Shown one piece after another: positions 54,862-64,000 of a stretch of DNA of 64,000 bases. This DNA comes from Vibrio hibernica (GTDB taxonomy: Bacteria > Pseudomonadota > Gammaproteobacteria > Enterobacterales > Vibrionaceae): assembly GCF_015223435.1 (NCBI RefSeq), contig NZ_VHKO01000009.1:1-64000 (forward strand), given 5' to 3'. A model generated the notes under the pieces. It had not been told where the DNA came from, did no database searches, and saw only the letters and a list, made by a program, of their open reading frames with translations. Within the stretch, counting starts at the first letter, position 1; every line of letters starts with the position of its first letter. A program made the translations under genes and the position numbers.

Positions 54862-55640
54862 TATTTATTACTCTCTTGTGATGATTCATCATCTGAAATC
54901 CAACCAATAGCAGCACCGGTATCATAGCGAAGATCGATGTAGCTAACTTGTTCTGCTTTATCACCTAAGCGGCGATACAGTTGGATGAAACGATTTAAGC
55001 GATTTTCCCGGGCATCTTTCCCCAATTCTAATCGAATACCATTATCTAAAATTATTTGCCATGCTCGACGTTCATTTAAAACAACCGAAGTGATCGTACG
55101 CCCCAGCGGTTTCAATAAACGATTGCTGGTTTCCCATACTGATAATACTTTTTCACTGGAGCCATCCGGCCCGTACAAATTAACAATATTGCTATTAATA
55201 TCAGCAGGGTTGCCATTAAATACTTTACCGTTAGCATTCAACAAAGCATTACTATTCCATATCGCATTTGCTTTATACTCAACAATATAAGCTTTAATTA
55301 AATCGGGCCACTGCTTTCGAACAGAGACTTGCTTAACCCAAGGTAATGTTTTAAGTGCTGCTTGCAAACTATTAACGTCTTGTGTCATAAAAGTTCCCAT
55401 ATTAGGTACTTTCGATAACACATCTTGTACTTCATTTGGACTCACATGAGTCAATTTACCTTCAATCATCACTCGTGATAGTGGCAATCGTTGCGAGTCT
55501 GTCATCCAACTCACTGTAGAATAAACAACGGTAATAATAGAAATCACAACTAACAAGAGAAATACACCACCCAAAAAATGATCTTTGGTGGACGTTGATT
55601 TTAATGACGGATTATCAAAACCCTCAGCAATAACATTCAT
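54861..55640 (-). CDS. ftsQ: Cell division protein FtsQ
   Basis: FtsQ links early and late division proteins. The 259-residue protein has a short cytoplasmic N-terminus, one transmembrane helix (about 25-47; FLGGVFLLLVVISIITVVYS), a periplasmic POTRA domain (about 55-125; LPLSRVMIEGKLTHVSPNEV) and a beta-rich FtsQ domain. It follows murC by 149 bases; E. coli has ddlB in between, which is absent here, as in V. cholerae. The stop overlaps the ftsA start. Confidence 0.95.
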   Translation of the reverse strand: MNVIAEGFDNPSLKSTSTKDHFLGGVFLLLVVISIITVVYSTVSWMTDSQRLPLSRVMIEGKLTHVSPNEVQDVLSKVPNMGTFMTQDVNSLQAALKTLPWVKQVSVRKQWPDLIKAYIVEYKANAIWNSNALLNANGKVFNGNPADINSNIVNLYGPDGSSEKVLSVWETSNRLLKPLGRTITSVVLNERRAWQIILDNGIRLELGKDARENRLNRFIQLYRRLGDKAEQVSYIDLRYDTGAAIGWISDDESSQESNK

Positions 55641-55789
55641 AATTAGCAGTGAAACTCATATTGTTAATGCAAAACCCTATCAAATTAATGCTAATTAATA
55701 TGAATTAATAAACATTCATCGCCATGACGAAATATTAGGCAGCGATTATACTGTTCTAAACGCACACTTCCAATAAAATGCTTGGTATT

Positions 55790-57256
55790 TTACGCAATTT
55801 TTGCTTTCATTTGAGCGATATTCAGTTTTAAATCCGCTAATTTCTTAGCAACCTTACCAACATCTCCTGCGCCTTGCGTGAGCACAAGGTCATTATCTTC
55901 AATTAGATTCGCTAAAACCGAAGGTAATTTATCCATATCAGGAACGAAAATAGGATCAATTTTACCTCGGCTACGTATCGTTCTGCACAACGATCGACCA
56001 TCGGCTCCTGCGATTTTTTTCTCACCCGCGGAGTAGACATCTAACATAATTAACACATCGACTTTTTCTAATACATTGGCAAAGTCATCGTATAAATCAC
56101 GAGTGCGGCTATAGCGATGTGGTTGAAATATCATGACCAAGCGTTTGTCTTTCCAACCCGCTCGAGCCGCTTGAATAGTGACATCGACTTCGCTTGGATG
56201 ATGACCATAATCATCCACCAACATTGCATGACCATTGCCGGTATCAAATTCACCCAAATGATCAAACCGCCGCCCTGTTCCTTCAGTACTAACTAGCGCA
56301 CGAACAATCGCTTCATCACTAATATCATCCTCTGTAGCCACTGCTATCGCAGCTGATGCATTCAGAGCATTATGCTTACCAGGAATATTCAACGTAATAT
56401 TCAAGTCTTTACGATCTTGACGCACCACGGTAAACATTCCTTGCTGGCCTTTTTGATGATAGTTGGTTAATCGAACATCTGCATCTTCAGAGAAGCCATA
56501 AGTGATCACTTGACGACTAATACGAGGAATTAACTCACGTACAACCGGATCATCAATACATACGATCGCTTGCCCATAAAACGGTAAATTATGTAGGAAA
56601 TCGATAAAAGTTTGCTTCAATGTTTCAAAATCACCACCATAAGTATCCATATGATCAGCTTCAATATTAGTCACAATGCTAACCATAGGCTGTAGGTGCA
56701 AAAATGAAGCATCGCTTTCGTCAGCTTCTGCAATTAAAAAGCGGCTAGACCCTAAGCGAGCATTGGTGCCAGCACTTTTTACTAAACCGCCATTAACAAA
56801 AGTAGGATCAAGACCTGCTTCAAAATATATTTGGGTAACCAGAGCTGTCGTGGTTGTTTTTCCATGTGTACCAGCAACAGCAATACCATGACGAAACCTC
56901 ATTAACTCCGCTAACATTTCAGCTCTACGAACCACAGGGATCCGCATTTTTTTTGCAGCGACTAGCTCTGGATTATCTGGCGAAATAGCGGTTGAAACCA
57001 CCACCACACTTGCATGCTCAATATTAGAAGCTTGATGTCCGAGATAAATCTTTGCACCTTTTTCAATTAGACGTTGGGTAACTGCATTTTCACCAAGATC
57101 CGATCCCGTAATTTCGTACCCTTCATTCAGCAATACTTCCGCGATCCCACTCATTCCTGCACCACCAATGCCAACAAAATGGATGCATTTCACTCGACGC
57201 ATTTCAGGCACGATAGCGCGTAATTCCGATAGATTTGTACTTTTTTTAGTGAGCAT
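55790..57256 (-). CDS. murC: UDP-N-acetylmuramate-L-alanine ligase MurC
   Basis: MurC adds L-alanine to UDP-MurNAc in the cytoplasmic stage of peptidoglycan synthesis. The 488 residues show the UDP-binding Rossmann motif [17 protein letters not shown], the ATP P-loop [14 protein letters not shown] and the Mur ligase motif [13 protein letters not shown]. The length fits E. coli (491). It starts 9 bases after the murG stop and is part of one long minus-strand unit. Confidence 0.98.
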   Translation of the reverse strand: MLTKKSTNLSELRAIVPEMRRVKCIHFVGIGGAGMSGIAEVLLNEGYEITGSDLGENAVTQRLIEKGAKIYLGHQASNIEHASVVVVSTAISPDNPELVAAKKMRIPVVRRAEMLAELMRFRHGIAVAGTHGKTTTTALVTQIYFEAGLDPTFVNGGLVKSAGTNARLGSSRFLIAEADESDASFLHLQPMVSIVTNIEADHMDTYGGDFETLKQTFIDFLHNLPFYGQAIVCIDDPVVRELIPRISRQVITYGFSEDADVRLTNYHQKGQQGMFTVVRQDRKDLNITLNIPGKHNALNASAAIAVATEDDISDEAIVRALVSTEGTGRRFDHLGEFDTGNGHAMLVDDYGHHPSEVDVTIQAARAGWKDKRLVMIFQPHRYSRTRDLYDDFANVLEKVDVLIMLDVYSAGEKKIAGADGRSLCRTIRSRGKIDPIFVPDMDKLPSVLANLIEDNDLVLTQGAGDVGKVAKKLADLKLNIAQMKAKIA

Positions 57257-57265
57257 TGTTTGTTC

Positions 57266-58327
57266 TCAATCTTTACTTACCGCAATAATTGCAGCGGCTA
57301 CACGGGTATCGGCATCAAGAATCGCAGCTTGGCGAGCTTTTTGAGCCATGGATAATAACTGATTCCGATCCAGTTTTTTCAATTGTTCAGTTAAGCCTTG
57401 TTCCGTCAGCTCAGGTTGTTCTATCATCAACGCTGCGCCACATTTCACTAAGTGATCAGCATTTAACGCTTGCTGACGATCTTTATGCATAAATGGGATA
57501 AAAATAGCGCCAACGCCTGCGGCTGAAACTTCAGAAACCGTTAGAGCGCCAGAACGACAGACCAATACATCAGCCCAAGCATAAGCCTGCGCTACATCAT
57601 CAATGAACTCGGTAACTTGATAATTTTTCACTTGATGAGTTTGATAAAGCGATTCCACCATATCTTTCTGATCTTTACCTGCTTGGTGATAAATTGTGTA
57701 ACTTTCACCTAATATCGACATCACAGGAGGCAAAGTCGTATTTAAAACTCTCGCGCCTTGACTCCCACCCATCACTAAAATGCGAATCGGATCTTCGCGA
57801 TCAGCAAAACGCTCAGCGGGTTCTGGAAGAGCCACTACATCTTGACGAACAGGATTGCCCACCACTTCTGCATTAGGAAAAGCGCCAGGGAAAGCCTGCA
57901 TCACACGTTTTGCAATTTTAGATAACCATTGATTGGTGAGTCCAGCTACCGCATTTTGTTCATGTAATACAACCGGAATACCTGATAACCATGCTGCGAC
58001 GCCACCGGGCCCACTTACATAGCCACCCATTCCTAGCACCACATCAGGTTGCCAAGCCTTAATGTGTTTACGCGCTTGCATGATTGCATTAACTATCTGA
58101 AAAGGCGCCTTGATGAGTTTAGCGAGACCTTGTCCACGCAAACCTTTCACCTTAATAAAATCAATCTCAATACCATGCTTGGGTACTAAGTCCGCTTCCA
58201 TTCGATCTGGCGTGCCAAGCCAGCGGATTTCCCACCCTTGATTTTGTAATTGTTTCGCCACTGCGAGCCCGGGGAAAACATGCCCTCCCGTTCCTCCAGC
58301 CATGACTAATAAGCGTTTATTTTTCAT
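57266..58327 (-). CDS. murG: Lipid II synthase MurG
   Basis: MurG transfers GlcNAc from UDP-GlcNAc to lipid I on the inner membrane surface, forming lipid II. The 353-residue protein is a GT-B glycosyltransferase: the glycine-rich loop [17 protein letters not shown] at the N-terminus, [11 protein letters not shown] and [13 protein letters not shown] are diagnostic. The ATG at 58327 is chosen; a GTG two codons upstream (58333) is also possible. Either way it overlaps the end of ftsW, which stops at 58317, so the two are coupled. Confidence 0.96.
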   Translation of the reverse strand: MKNKRLLVMAGGTGGHVFPGLAVAKQLQNQGWEIRWLGTPDRMEADLVPKHGIEIDFIKVKGLRGQGLAKLIKAPFQIVNAIMQARKHIKAWQPDVVLGMGGYVSGPGGVAAWLSGIPVVLHEQNAVAGLTNQWLSKIAKRVMQAFPGAFPNAEVVGNPVRQDVVALPEPAERFADREDPIRILVMGGSQGARVLNTTLPPVMSILGESYTIYHQAGKDQKDMVESLYQTHQVKNYQVTEFIDDVAQAYAWADVLVCRSGALTVSEVSAAGVGAIFIPFMHKDRQQALNADHLVKCGAALMIEQPELTEQGLTEQLKKLDRNQLLSMAQKARQAAILDADTRVAAAIIAVSKD

Positions 58328-59564
58328 TTTCACTCAATTCATTCTCGTCATCATTTGATTGATGTTTGGAGGTTAATGTCGGTTTATTGGCTAACTTCAA
58401 CGCAGCAACACGACATTCATAATCAATACGTAGTAATAAAGCAACGGCAATTGTCATGATAATAAGACTAGAACCACCATAACTAATCAGCGGTAAAGTC
58501 AGCCCTTTAGTCGGTACAATACCCGCCGCCGCGCCTACATTAATAAGAGTTTGGAATGCAAACCAAATACTAATACTGACGGCTAAAAAGCCACCAAAAA
58601 TCTCGCCTGACTCCAGTGCTTTCCGACCAATATTTAATGCTTTATACACCAAAGCGAAAATCATTAATAAGATACAAACAACACCAATAAAACCTAATTC
58701 TTCGGCAACAACGGCAAACACAAAGTCAGTGTGAGCTTCAGGTAAATATTCAAGTTTCTGAATCGAATTACCAAGGCCTTGACCAAACCAATCACCTCGA
58801 CCAAAAGCCATCAATGATTGAGTTAGCTGATAGCCATTACCAAATGGATCTTCAAATGGTCGCCAGAAGGATGTCATCCGGCGCATACGGTAAGGTTCAC
58901 TAATAATCAAAATTGTAACTACGCCAACGCCAATAACTAATAAAGAAAGGAACTGGACTAATTTAGCACCTGCAATAAAAAGCATCGCAAACAAGGTAAC
59001 TAGCATTACCACTACAGTACCTAAATCAGGTTGTAATAAAAGTAATACCGCTAAACAGGTAAAAACAATAATGGGCTTGATGAAGCCGCCAAAGAAGGAG
59101 TCTCTCACCTCGTCATTTTTACGCACCAAATAGCTGGACATAAAAATAAACAAGGATAACTTTGCAATTTCCGCCGGCTGTAAATTAAATAAGCCAAGAG
59201 GGATCCAACGAGAAGCACCGTTAACTGAATGCCCAGCAACCAATACCACCAGCAATAAAAACATTGAAACTAACAATAGATGAACACTATGTTTCATCCA
59301 ACGTTCAAGCGGAATTTGTATCACCACAATAGCAGCGCTCAATGCCAAAAAGAGGAAAATAGCCTGGCGGACCATAAAATGAAATGGGCTGCCCGTTAAG
59401 CGCGTACTGATAGGAAATGACGCAGATGTCACCATCACTAAGCCCGTTAGCATTAAACCAAATGCTAACCAGACAATTTGTCGGTCATAGAGAACAGGTG
59501 GCGAAGCTTGACGCACCCAGCCTTTCACACCGTCGCCTAAATTTTTCACTTTCGTTTTAACCAC
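58317..59564 (-). CDS. ftsW: Lipid II polymerase/division protein FtsW
   Basis: FtsW is a SEDS-family glycosyltransferase that polymerises septal lipid II with FtsI. The 415 residues have ten hydrophobic helices and the family blocks [20 protein letters not shown] and [10 protein letters not shown]. It starts at a GTG (59564) with AAGG 6 bases upstream; the N-terminal cytoplasmic stretch [20 protein letters not shown] precedes the first helix. It lies between murD and murG, as in E. coli. Confidence 0.96.
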   Translation of the reverse strand: MVKTKVKNLGDGVKGWVRQASPPVLYDRQIVWLAFGLMLTGLVMVTSASFPISTRLTGSPFHFMVRQAIFLFLALSAAIVVIQIPLERWMKHSVHLLLVSMFLLLVVLVAGHSVNGASRWIPLGLFNLQPAEIAKLSLFIFMSSYLVRKNDEVRDSFFGGFIKPIIVFTCLAVLLLLQPDLGTVVVMLVTLFAMLFIAGAKLVQFLSLLVIGVGVVTILIISEPYRMRRMTSFWRPFEDPFGNGYQLTQSLMAFGRGDWFGQGLGNSIQKLEYLPEAHTDFVFAVVAEELGFIGVVCILLMIFALVYKALNIGRKALESGEIFGGFLAVSISIWFAFQTLINVGAAAGIVPTKGLTLPLISYGGSSLIIMTIAVALLLRIDYECRVAALKLANKPTLTSKHQSNDDENELSENEK

Positions 59565-59638
59565 TTTTGGCCTTTGGATAATGGTTGTGCGTTAAACGCA
59601 TAAATATAGATAAATGTGTCATAGATGACATTGTCAGA

Positions 59639-60985
59639 TCAAGGTATCGGGTTCGTATACTGTAAAGCTAATCGAGTAAAGGCATCACCGCGCGCCATAA
59701 AATTCTGATACTGGTCAAAACTAGCACAAGCCGGTGATAACATGACGACATCACCAATTTGTAATGTTGAAAATATCCCGGTTAGAACCTGATCAATCGT
59801 ATCCCAACGTTTCGCTGATGGGTGCAATGCCATAAATTGATCGCCATCTTGTCCAAAGCAATGCAACTTAACATTCAGCTCAGTCAAGATTGGTGCAAGT
59901 TCAGAAAAATCCGCCCCTTTACCAACACCGCCCACCAATAAATGTAAACATCCATCCAACTTCAATCCCGATAAAGCAGCAAGCGTGCTCGCAACGTTGG
60001 TGGCTTTAGAATCATTGACCCATTTAATGCCGCCATTATCAGCAACCAATTGACATCGATGTGTTAGCCCTGTGTAAGACTTTAACGCCAAATAAGTGTT
60101 TTCTAATGGCACGCCAGCACAATCAAGTAACGCCAACGCAACTAAACAATTACTGACATTATGTCGCCCAACTAAACTGAGCTCATCAACGCCCAGTAAA
60201 GCCTCACCATTTTTAGCAAGATACTCTTTATTATTTTGGTAAATGATCCCAAACTCTGCCTCATCAAAACCAAAAGAAACGGTTTCAATCTCAGGATTAA
60301 TACCATTGGTCGCTTTATCCTCTCTATTGACGACAGCAGTTTGAGCGTGCATGAATATTCTTTGTTTCGCTTGGCCGTAATCCAGCATACCTTGATAGCG
60401 ATCCATATGATCCTCGGAGAGATTCAAATAGGCGGCCGCGACTAAGTTCAAACTGGATGTCGTTTCCAATTGAAAACTGGATAGCTCAAGAACGTACAAA
60501 TCACACTCTTGTTGTAATAAATCTAATGCAGGTACGCCAATATTACCGCCAACACCAACGTTAATACCGGCCGATTTGGCGAGTACACCCGTTAAATCCG
60601 TTACCGTACTTTTACCATTTGATCCGGTAATAGCCAGCACTGGCGCTTTTACTGCCCAAGCAAATAACTCAATATCCCCCACGACTGGAACATTCTTAGC
60701 CAAAGCGGCTTGAATCTGTGGAGTCGTAAGTGCGATACCAGGGTTGGTCACGATCAAATCTGCTGCGAGTAACCAGTCTAATTGCCAGCTGCCAATATGC
60801 GTTTCAATTGTGCCATCAAGATCGTCTAAACCTGGCGGATTAGGTCGAGTATCAATCACTTTAATCGTTAAATTGTAAGGTAAGGCTTGCAGGTGTTTCA
60901 CCACAGATAAGCCAGTCACCCCAAGGCCAACCACGACAACCTGTTGTATTCCTTGCCAAGGCGACTCTTGAGTATTCGGCATCAT
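59639..60985 (-). CDS. murD: UDP-N-acetylmuramoylalanine-D-glutamate ligase MurD
   Basis: MurD adds D-glutamate to UDP-MurNAc-L-Ala. The 448-residue protein has the N-terminal [17 protein letters not shown] motif, the P-loop [14 protein letters not shown], and [11 protein letters not shown] and [18 protein letters not shown] further on. The ATG at 60985 is chosen over a TTG at 61000 without a ribosome site. The 56-base gap to mraY is the largest among the murE-to-ftsW genes. Confidence 0.95.
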   Translation of the reverse strand: MMPNTQESPWQGIQQVVVVGLGVTGLSVVKHLQALPYNLTIKVIDTRPNPPGLDDLDGTIETHIGSWQLDWLLAADLIVTNPGIALTTPQIQAALAKNVPVVGDIELFAWAVKAPVLAITGSNGKSTVTDLTGVLAKSAGINVGVGGNIGVPALDLLQQECDLYVLELSSFQLETTSSLNLVAAAYLNLSEDHMDRYQGMLDYGQAKQRIFMHAQTAVVNREDKATNGINPEIETVSFGFDEAEFGIIYQNNKEYLAKNGEALLGVDELSLVGRHNVSNCLVALALLDCAGVPLENTYLALKSYTGLTHRCQLVADNGGIKWVNDSKATNVASTLAALSGLKLDGCLHLLVGGVGKGADFSELAPILTELNVKLHCFGQDGDQFMALHPSAKRWDTIDQVLTGIFSTLQIGDVVMLSPACASFDQYQNFMARGDAFTRLALQYTNPIP

Positions 60986-61041
60986 GCTTTTTTTTATCAA
61001 AATATCGGTCTTATCAAAATAACTGCCTTACAAAAATAAAG

Positions 61042-62124
61042 TTAACGGATTTTTAAGGTTGCTAGGCCAATCAAAACTAAAATCATCGAAATGATCCAAA
61101 AACGTACGATAACCCGCGGTTCAGGCCAACCTTTTAATTCATAATGGTGATGAATGGGTGCCATACGGAAAATACGTTGCCCACGTAATTTATATGAACC
61201 CACTTGTAAAATAACCGATAAAGTTTCCATCACGAACACGCCGCCCATGATCACCAATACAAACTCTTGACGAATTAATACCGCAATTGTTCCCAAAGCT
61301 CCACCTAAAGCTAATGAGCCAACATCGCCCATAAATACTTGAGCAGGATAAGTATTGAACCATAAGAAGCCTAAACCAGCACCAACGATGGCGGTGCACA
61401 CCACGACTAATTCACTGGCATGAGGGATATACGGAATATGCAGATATTCAGAGAAATTCACGTTCCCTGTCGCCCATGCAATCACCGCAAAACCTGCTGC
61501 AACAAATACCGTTGGCATAATGGCAAGCCCATCAAGACCATCGGTTAAGTTAACCGCGTTACTGGTTCCAACGATCACGAAATAGGTTAATACGATATAC
61601 ATCAAGCCTAGTTGTGGCATCACATCTTTAAAGAAAGGAACAACCAATAAGGTTGCCGATGTATCTTTGCCTATGGCATATAAAGCAAAAGCCACAACCA
61701 GTGCAATCACTGACTGCCAAAAGTATTTCCAGCGAGCAATCAACCCATCGGTATTTTTTCGTACCACTTTACGGTAATCATCAACAAAACCGACAATGCC
61801 GTAGCCAATAAGTACCGCCAGTACCGCCCAAACATAGGGGTTCGATAAATCAGCCCACAGCAAAACAGTAATAGAAATTGACGCTAATATCATCACTCCG
61901 CCCATCGTCGGAGTACCACGCTTACTAAAGTGAGATTCAGGACCATCGTTACGTACGACTTGCCCAATTTGTAAAAGTTGTAAACGTTTAATCAGTTTTG
62001 GACCCATCCAAAGTGATAATATGAGAGCGGTAATAATGCTTAAAATCGCTCGAAATGAAAGGTATTCAAACAGGCGAAAGAAAGAATAATATGGCTGTAA
62101 TAACTCTGATAGCCAAATGATCAT
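61042..62124 (-). CDS. mraY: Phospho-MurNAc-pentapeptide translocase MraY
   Basis: MraY transfers phospho-MurNAc-pentapeptide to undecaprenyl phosphate, making lipid I in the inner membrane. The 360 residues equal E. coli MraY; ten helices, the aspartate motif [19 protein letters not shown] and the histidine cluster [15 protein letters not shown] are all present. Its ATG overlaps the murF stop by 4 bases, so translation is coupled. Confidence 0.98.
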   Translation of the reverse strand: MIIWLSELLQPYYSFFRLFEYLSFRAILSIITALILSLWMGPKLIKRLQLLQIGQVVRNDGPESHFSKRGTPTMGGVMILASISITVLLWADLSNPYVWAVLAVLIGYGIVGFVDDYRKVVRKNTDGLIARWKYFWQSVIALVVAFALYAIGKDTSATLLVVPFFKDVMPQLGLMYIVLTYFVIVGTSNAVNLTDGLDGLAIMPTVFVAAGFAVIAWATGNVNFSEYLHIPYIPHASELVVVCTAIVGAGLGFLWFNTYPAQVFMGDVGSLALGGALGTIAVLIRQEFVLVIMGGVFVMETLSVILQVGSYKLRGQRIFRMAPIHHHYELKGWPEPRVIVRFWIISMILVLIGLATLKIR

Positions 62125-63644
62125 GCGTAAATCTCCTTTAAAGCAGCAACAACAAGACTCATATGAGAGCTATGGGCTCCCTTTATCAGTAAGGTGTGTT
62201 TAAATTCTGCTGGTGTCTCTATTAGTTGAGTTTCATTTAATGAGTTTGTTATTTGTGCTTCAATATCGATAGCAAGATTTTGCTTAATAAAACGGATCAT
62301 AGCGTCATGATCGTCAAAATGCTGGCCATGACAGTGTTTATTGTGGCAAAGCTGGCTAATAATTTTAGTATCCTCACCAAAGGTAAGTACATAGTCAAAA
62401 TTAAATTGAGCGGCATGCTCACCGACTTGACGATGTAAAGCAATACTTTCATCTCCTAGCTCAGCCATAAAGCCAAGAATGAGCCAACGTTTGCCGTGGT
62501 AATTAGCCAGTAAATCGACAGCCGCGTTCATGGCTGGCACACTCGCATTATAGCTATCATCAATCAATCGGATATTATCCGTTAAATCTATCGCTTCTAC
62601 ACGACCAGTTACATTGGTCGCGGCTTCTAATCCATTCACAACTTCATCAAGTGTTGCGCCTACTTGCATTGCCATTGCGGCAGCGGCTAATCCATTTGCT
62701 ACATTATGCTGACCAATCATAGGCAATAATACGCTAGTACTTCCTTGTGGAGACACTAACGTGAAACAAGCTTGTCCTGATGACTGCATTTGAATATCTT
62801 GTGCAAAAAAATCAGCGTTAACATTGCGTTCAGAAAAGGTCACCACCTTCTTGTCACTGAGAATATCGTGCCAATGCGCTAAACCATTACTGTCTAAGTT
62901 AATAATCGCAACGCCATCTTTTGGCAGGCCTTGAAAAATTTCACCTTTCGCTTTAGCTACCCCATCAAGAGAACCAAACCCTTCAAGGTGAGCGGCAGCG
63001 ATATTATTCACTAACGCGACACTCGGTTGTGTCAATTGCGTCGTATAGGCAATCTCACCTAAATGATTTGCACCTAACTCAATAACCGCGTAATCGTCAT
63101 TTTTTTGGCTGCGTAATAATGTTAATGGCACACCTATTTCATTATTAAAATTACCGTTAGTCGCCAGTACTTGACCTTTTTGTTTTAAAATCGCCGCCAA
63201 CATTTCTTTAACGGTCGTTTTTCCGCAACTGCCGGTTAACGCCAAAGTTTTCGCTTGTGATTGCTGATGCACCCAAGCGCCCAATTGCCCTAACGCGATC
63301 TGTGTATCTTCTACTAACACCTGATAAATAGGTAAATCTAACGGTTTCGAGACTACTAATGGTTTTGAGACTAATAGGCCGGCCGCTTTGTTATCGATGG
63401 CTTGCTGACAAAAATCATGTGCATCAAAACGCTCACCAATTAAAGCGACAAATAATGCCCCTACTTCAACTTGGCGAGTATCCGTGGTTACTGAGGTTAC
63501 CTGAATATCATTGAGATTAACTTGGGTATCATTGAGATTAACTTGGGTATCTTGATCAACTTGGCCATATTGATTAGCGTCATCGACACCAAGAACCTTA
63601 CCTGATGTAATCGAAGCCAATTGTTGTAGCGTGAAAGGGATCAT
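62121..63644 (-). CDS. murF: UDP-MurNAc-tripeptide-D-Ala-D-Ala ligase MurF
   Basis: MurF adds D-Ala-D-Ala to complete the pentapeptide precursor. The 507 residues are longer than E. coli MurF (452). Part of the excess is an N-terminal insertion (about 20-50) with a 7-residue tandem repeat. Then come the [20 protein letters not shown] block, the P-loop [15 protein letters not shown], and [17 protein letters not shown] with DDSYNA typical of MurF. It overlaps murE and mraY by 4 bases at each end. Confidence 0.96.
   Translation of the reverse strand: MIPFTLQQLASITSGKVLGVDDANQYGQVDQDTQVNLNDTQVNLNDIQVTSVTTDTRQVEVGALFVALIGERFDAHDFCQQAIDNKAAGLLVSKPLVVSKPLDLPIYQVLVEDTQIALGQLGAWVHQQSQAKTLALTGSCGKTTVKEMLAAILKQKGQVLATNGNFNNEIGVPLTLLRSQKNDDYAVIELGANHLGEIAYTTQLTQPSVALVNNIAAAHLEGFGSLDGVAKAKGEIFQGLPKDGVAIINLDSNGLAHWHDILSDKKVVTFSERNVNADFFAQDIQMQSSGQACFTLVSPQGSTSVLLPMIGQHNVANGLAAAAMAMQVGATLDEVVNGLEAATNVTGRVEAIDLTDNIRLIDDSYNASVPAMNAAVDLLANYHGKRWLILGFMAELGDESIALHRQVGEHAAQFNFDYVLTFGEDTKIISQLCHNKHCHGQHFDDHDAMIRFIKQNLAIDIEAQITNSLNETQLIETPAEFKHTLLIKGAHSSHMSLVVAALKEIYA
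63507..63566. repeat. 21-bp tandem repeat inside murF
   Basis: Two identical 21-base units (63507-63527 and 63528-63548) are followed by a shorter diverged third (63549-63566). They encode in-frame DTQVNLN-like heptapeptides. Confidence 0.9.
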
Positions 63645-64000
63645 AATGTCAGTCCTAATAACTCGCAGGCGGTTTCTCTATCAGAATAATGAACCGTTTG
63701 GTTGCCAATAATTTGATAAGTCTCATGACCTTTACCCGTCAATAAAATAATATCGTTTTCCTCAGCATGATTGAGAGCATATTGGCAAGCGTCAAATCGA
63801 GAATGGATCACATGAATTTGATTCGGTTTTACTGCACCTTTCAGCATATCGCTTACAATCACAGTCGGATCTTCACCGCGAGGATTATCATCGGTAATAA
63901 TAGATTCATCCGCCAGACGTTCAGATATTTCAGTCATCATTGGCCGTTTACCTGTATCACGATCGCCACCACAACCAAAAATAGACCACAACTTACCCGT
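63641..64000 (-). CDS. murE: UDP-MurNAc-L-Ala-D-Glu:meso-diaminopimelate ligase MurE (partial)
   Basis: Only the C-terminal 119 codons are inside the window; the 5' part lies beyond the right edge, and the open frame continues through it ([15 protein letters not shown]). MurE adds meso-diaminopimelate. The DNPR signature ([10 protein letters not shown]), specific for diaminopimelate recognition, and the final [12 protein letters not shown] block are seen. Its stop overlaps the murF start by 4 bases. Its N-terminal P-loop cannot be checked here. Confidence 0.96.
   Translation of the reverse strand, partial: TGKLWSIFGCGGDRDTGKRPMMTEISERLADESIITDDNPRGEDPTVIVSDMLKGAVKPNQIHVIHSRFDACQYALNHAEENDIILLTGKGHETYQIIGNQTVHYSDRETACELLGLTL

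Noticed and set aside
1..64000. tRNA genes, CRISPR arrays, prophage or conjugation genes
   Set aside because: No repeat-spacer series, integrase, phage gene or clear tRNA cloverleaf was seen in any gene gap.

Overview
This window is chromosomal DNA of a gammaproteobacterium, almost certainly a member of the Vibrionaceae (most likely Vibrio). The evidence is AT-rich gene sequence, full-length housekeeping proteins of gammaproteobacterial type, and gene order shared with both Vibrio cholerae and Escherichia coli: clpB-pgeF-rluD-bamD-raiA-pheL-pheA, slt-trpR, aroF-tyrA, parE-parC with yqiA, cpdA, yqiB, nudF and tolC, hldE-glnE-ygiF, and murE-to-ftsZ-lpxC-dciA-secA-mutT. I saw no tRNA, CRISPR array, prophage or plasmid gene. 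It is core genome with a few small accessory or decayed pieces.

Layout. 1-790: the promoter region of a ribosomal RNA operon that runs out of the left edge, then a decayed amidohydrolase remnant. 0.8-5.2 kb (minus strand): clpB with a sigma-32-type promoter, pgeF and rluD. 5.4-8.8 kb (plus): bamD, raiA, the pheA attenuator with a phenylalanine-rich leader peptide, pheA and a YjjX-type NTPase. 8.8-11.2 kb (minus): slt-trpR. 11.3-14.2 kb (plus): ettA and an M23 endopeptidase. 14.3-16.5 kb (minus): aroF-tyrA behind TyrR boxes. 16.7-26.3 kb: a LytS/LytTR two-component pair of BtsS/BtsR type, psiE with a RimK-like ATP-grasp gene, a divergent GNAT/C39-peptidase fusion, a cation/proton antiporter, a DUF2799 lipoprotein and a short CstA-family transporter. 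Three evenly spaced BtsR-like direct repeats lie in front of the transporter. 26.4-27.8 kb: ispH and fkpB, cut off from their usual partners ileS and lspA.

A 198-bp element with perfect 19-bp terminal inverted repeats lies between fkpB and parC, where gene order departs from V. cholerae. 28.2-35.3 kb (minus): parE-parC, yqiA, cpdA, yqiB and nudF. 35.6-47.6 kb: tolC, hldE, glnE, a small voltage-gated-type potassium channel, ygiF, a DUF47-Pit phosphate uptake pair, an SH3-domain membrane protein and mutT. 47.7-64 kb: secA, dciA, lpxC and the division/cell-wall cluster ftsZ-ftsA-ftsQ-murC-murG-ftsW-murD-mraY-murF-murE. This cluster is on the minus strand except dciA, and murE is cut by the right edge.

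How the genes work together. Two aromatic amino acid branches (pheA; aroF-tyrA) and the Trp repressor gene lie within 10 kb, with attenuation and TyrR control visible in the DNA. The BtsSR-like sensor pair and the CstA-family carrier, 6 kb apart, look like one pyruvate-type sensing and uptake module. The least understood part is the RimK-like ligase/PsiE operon facing the GNAT-peptidase fusion. Most start codons were chosen from ribosome-binding sites and family N-termini, so several coding regions begin inside the longest open frame.
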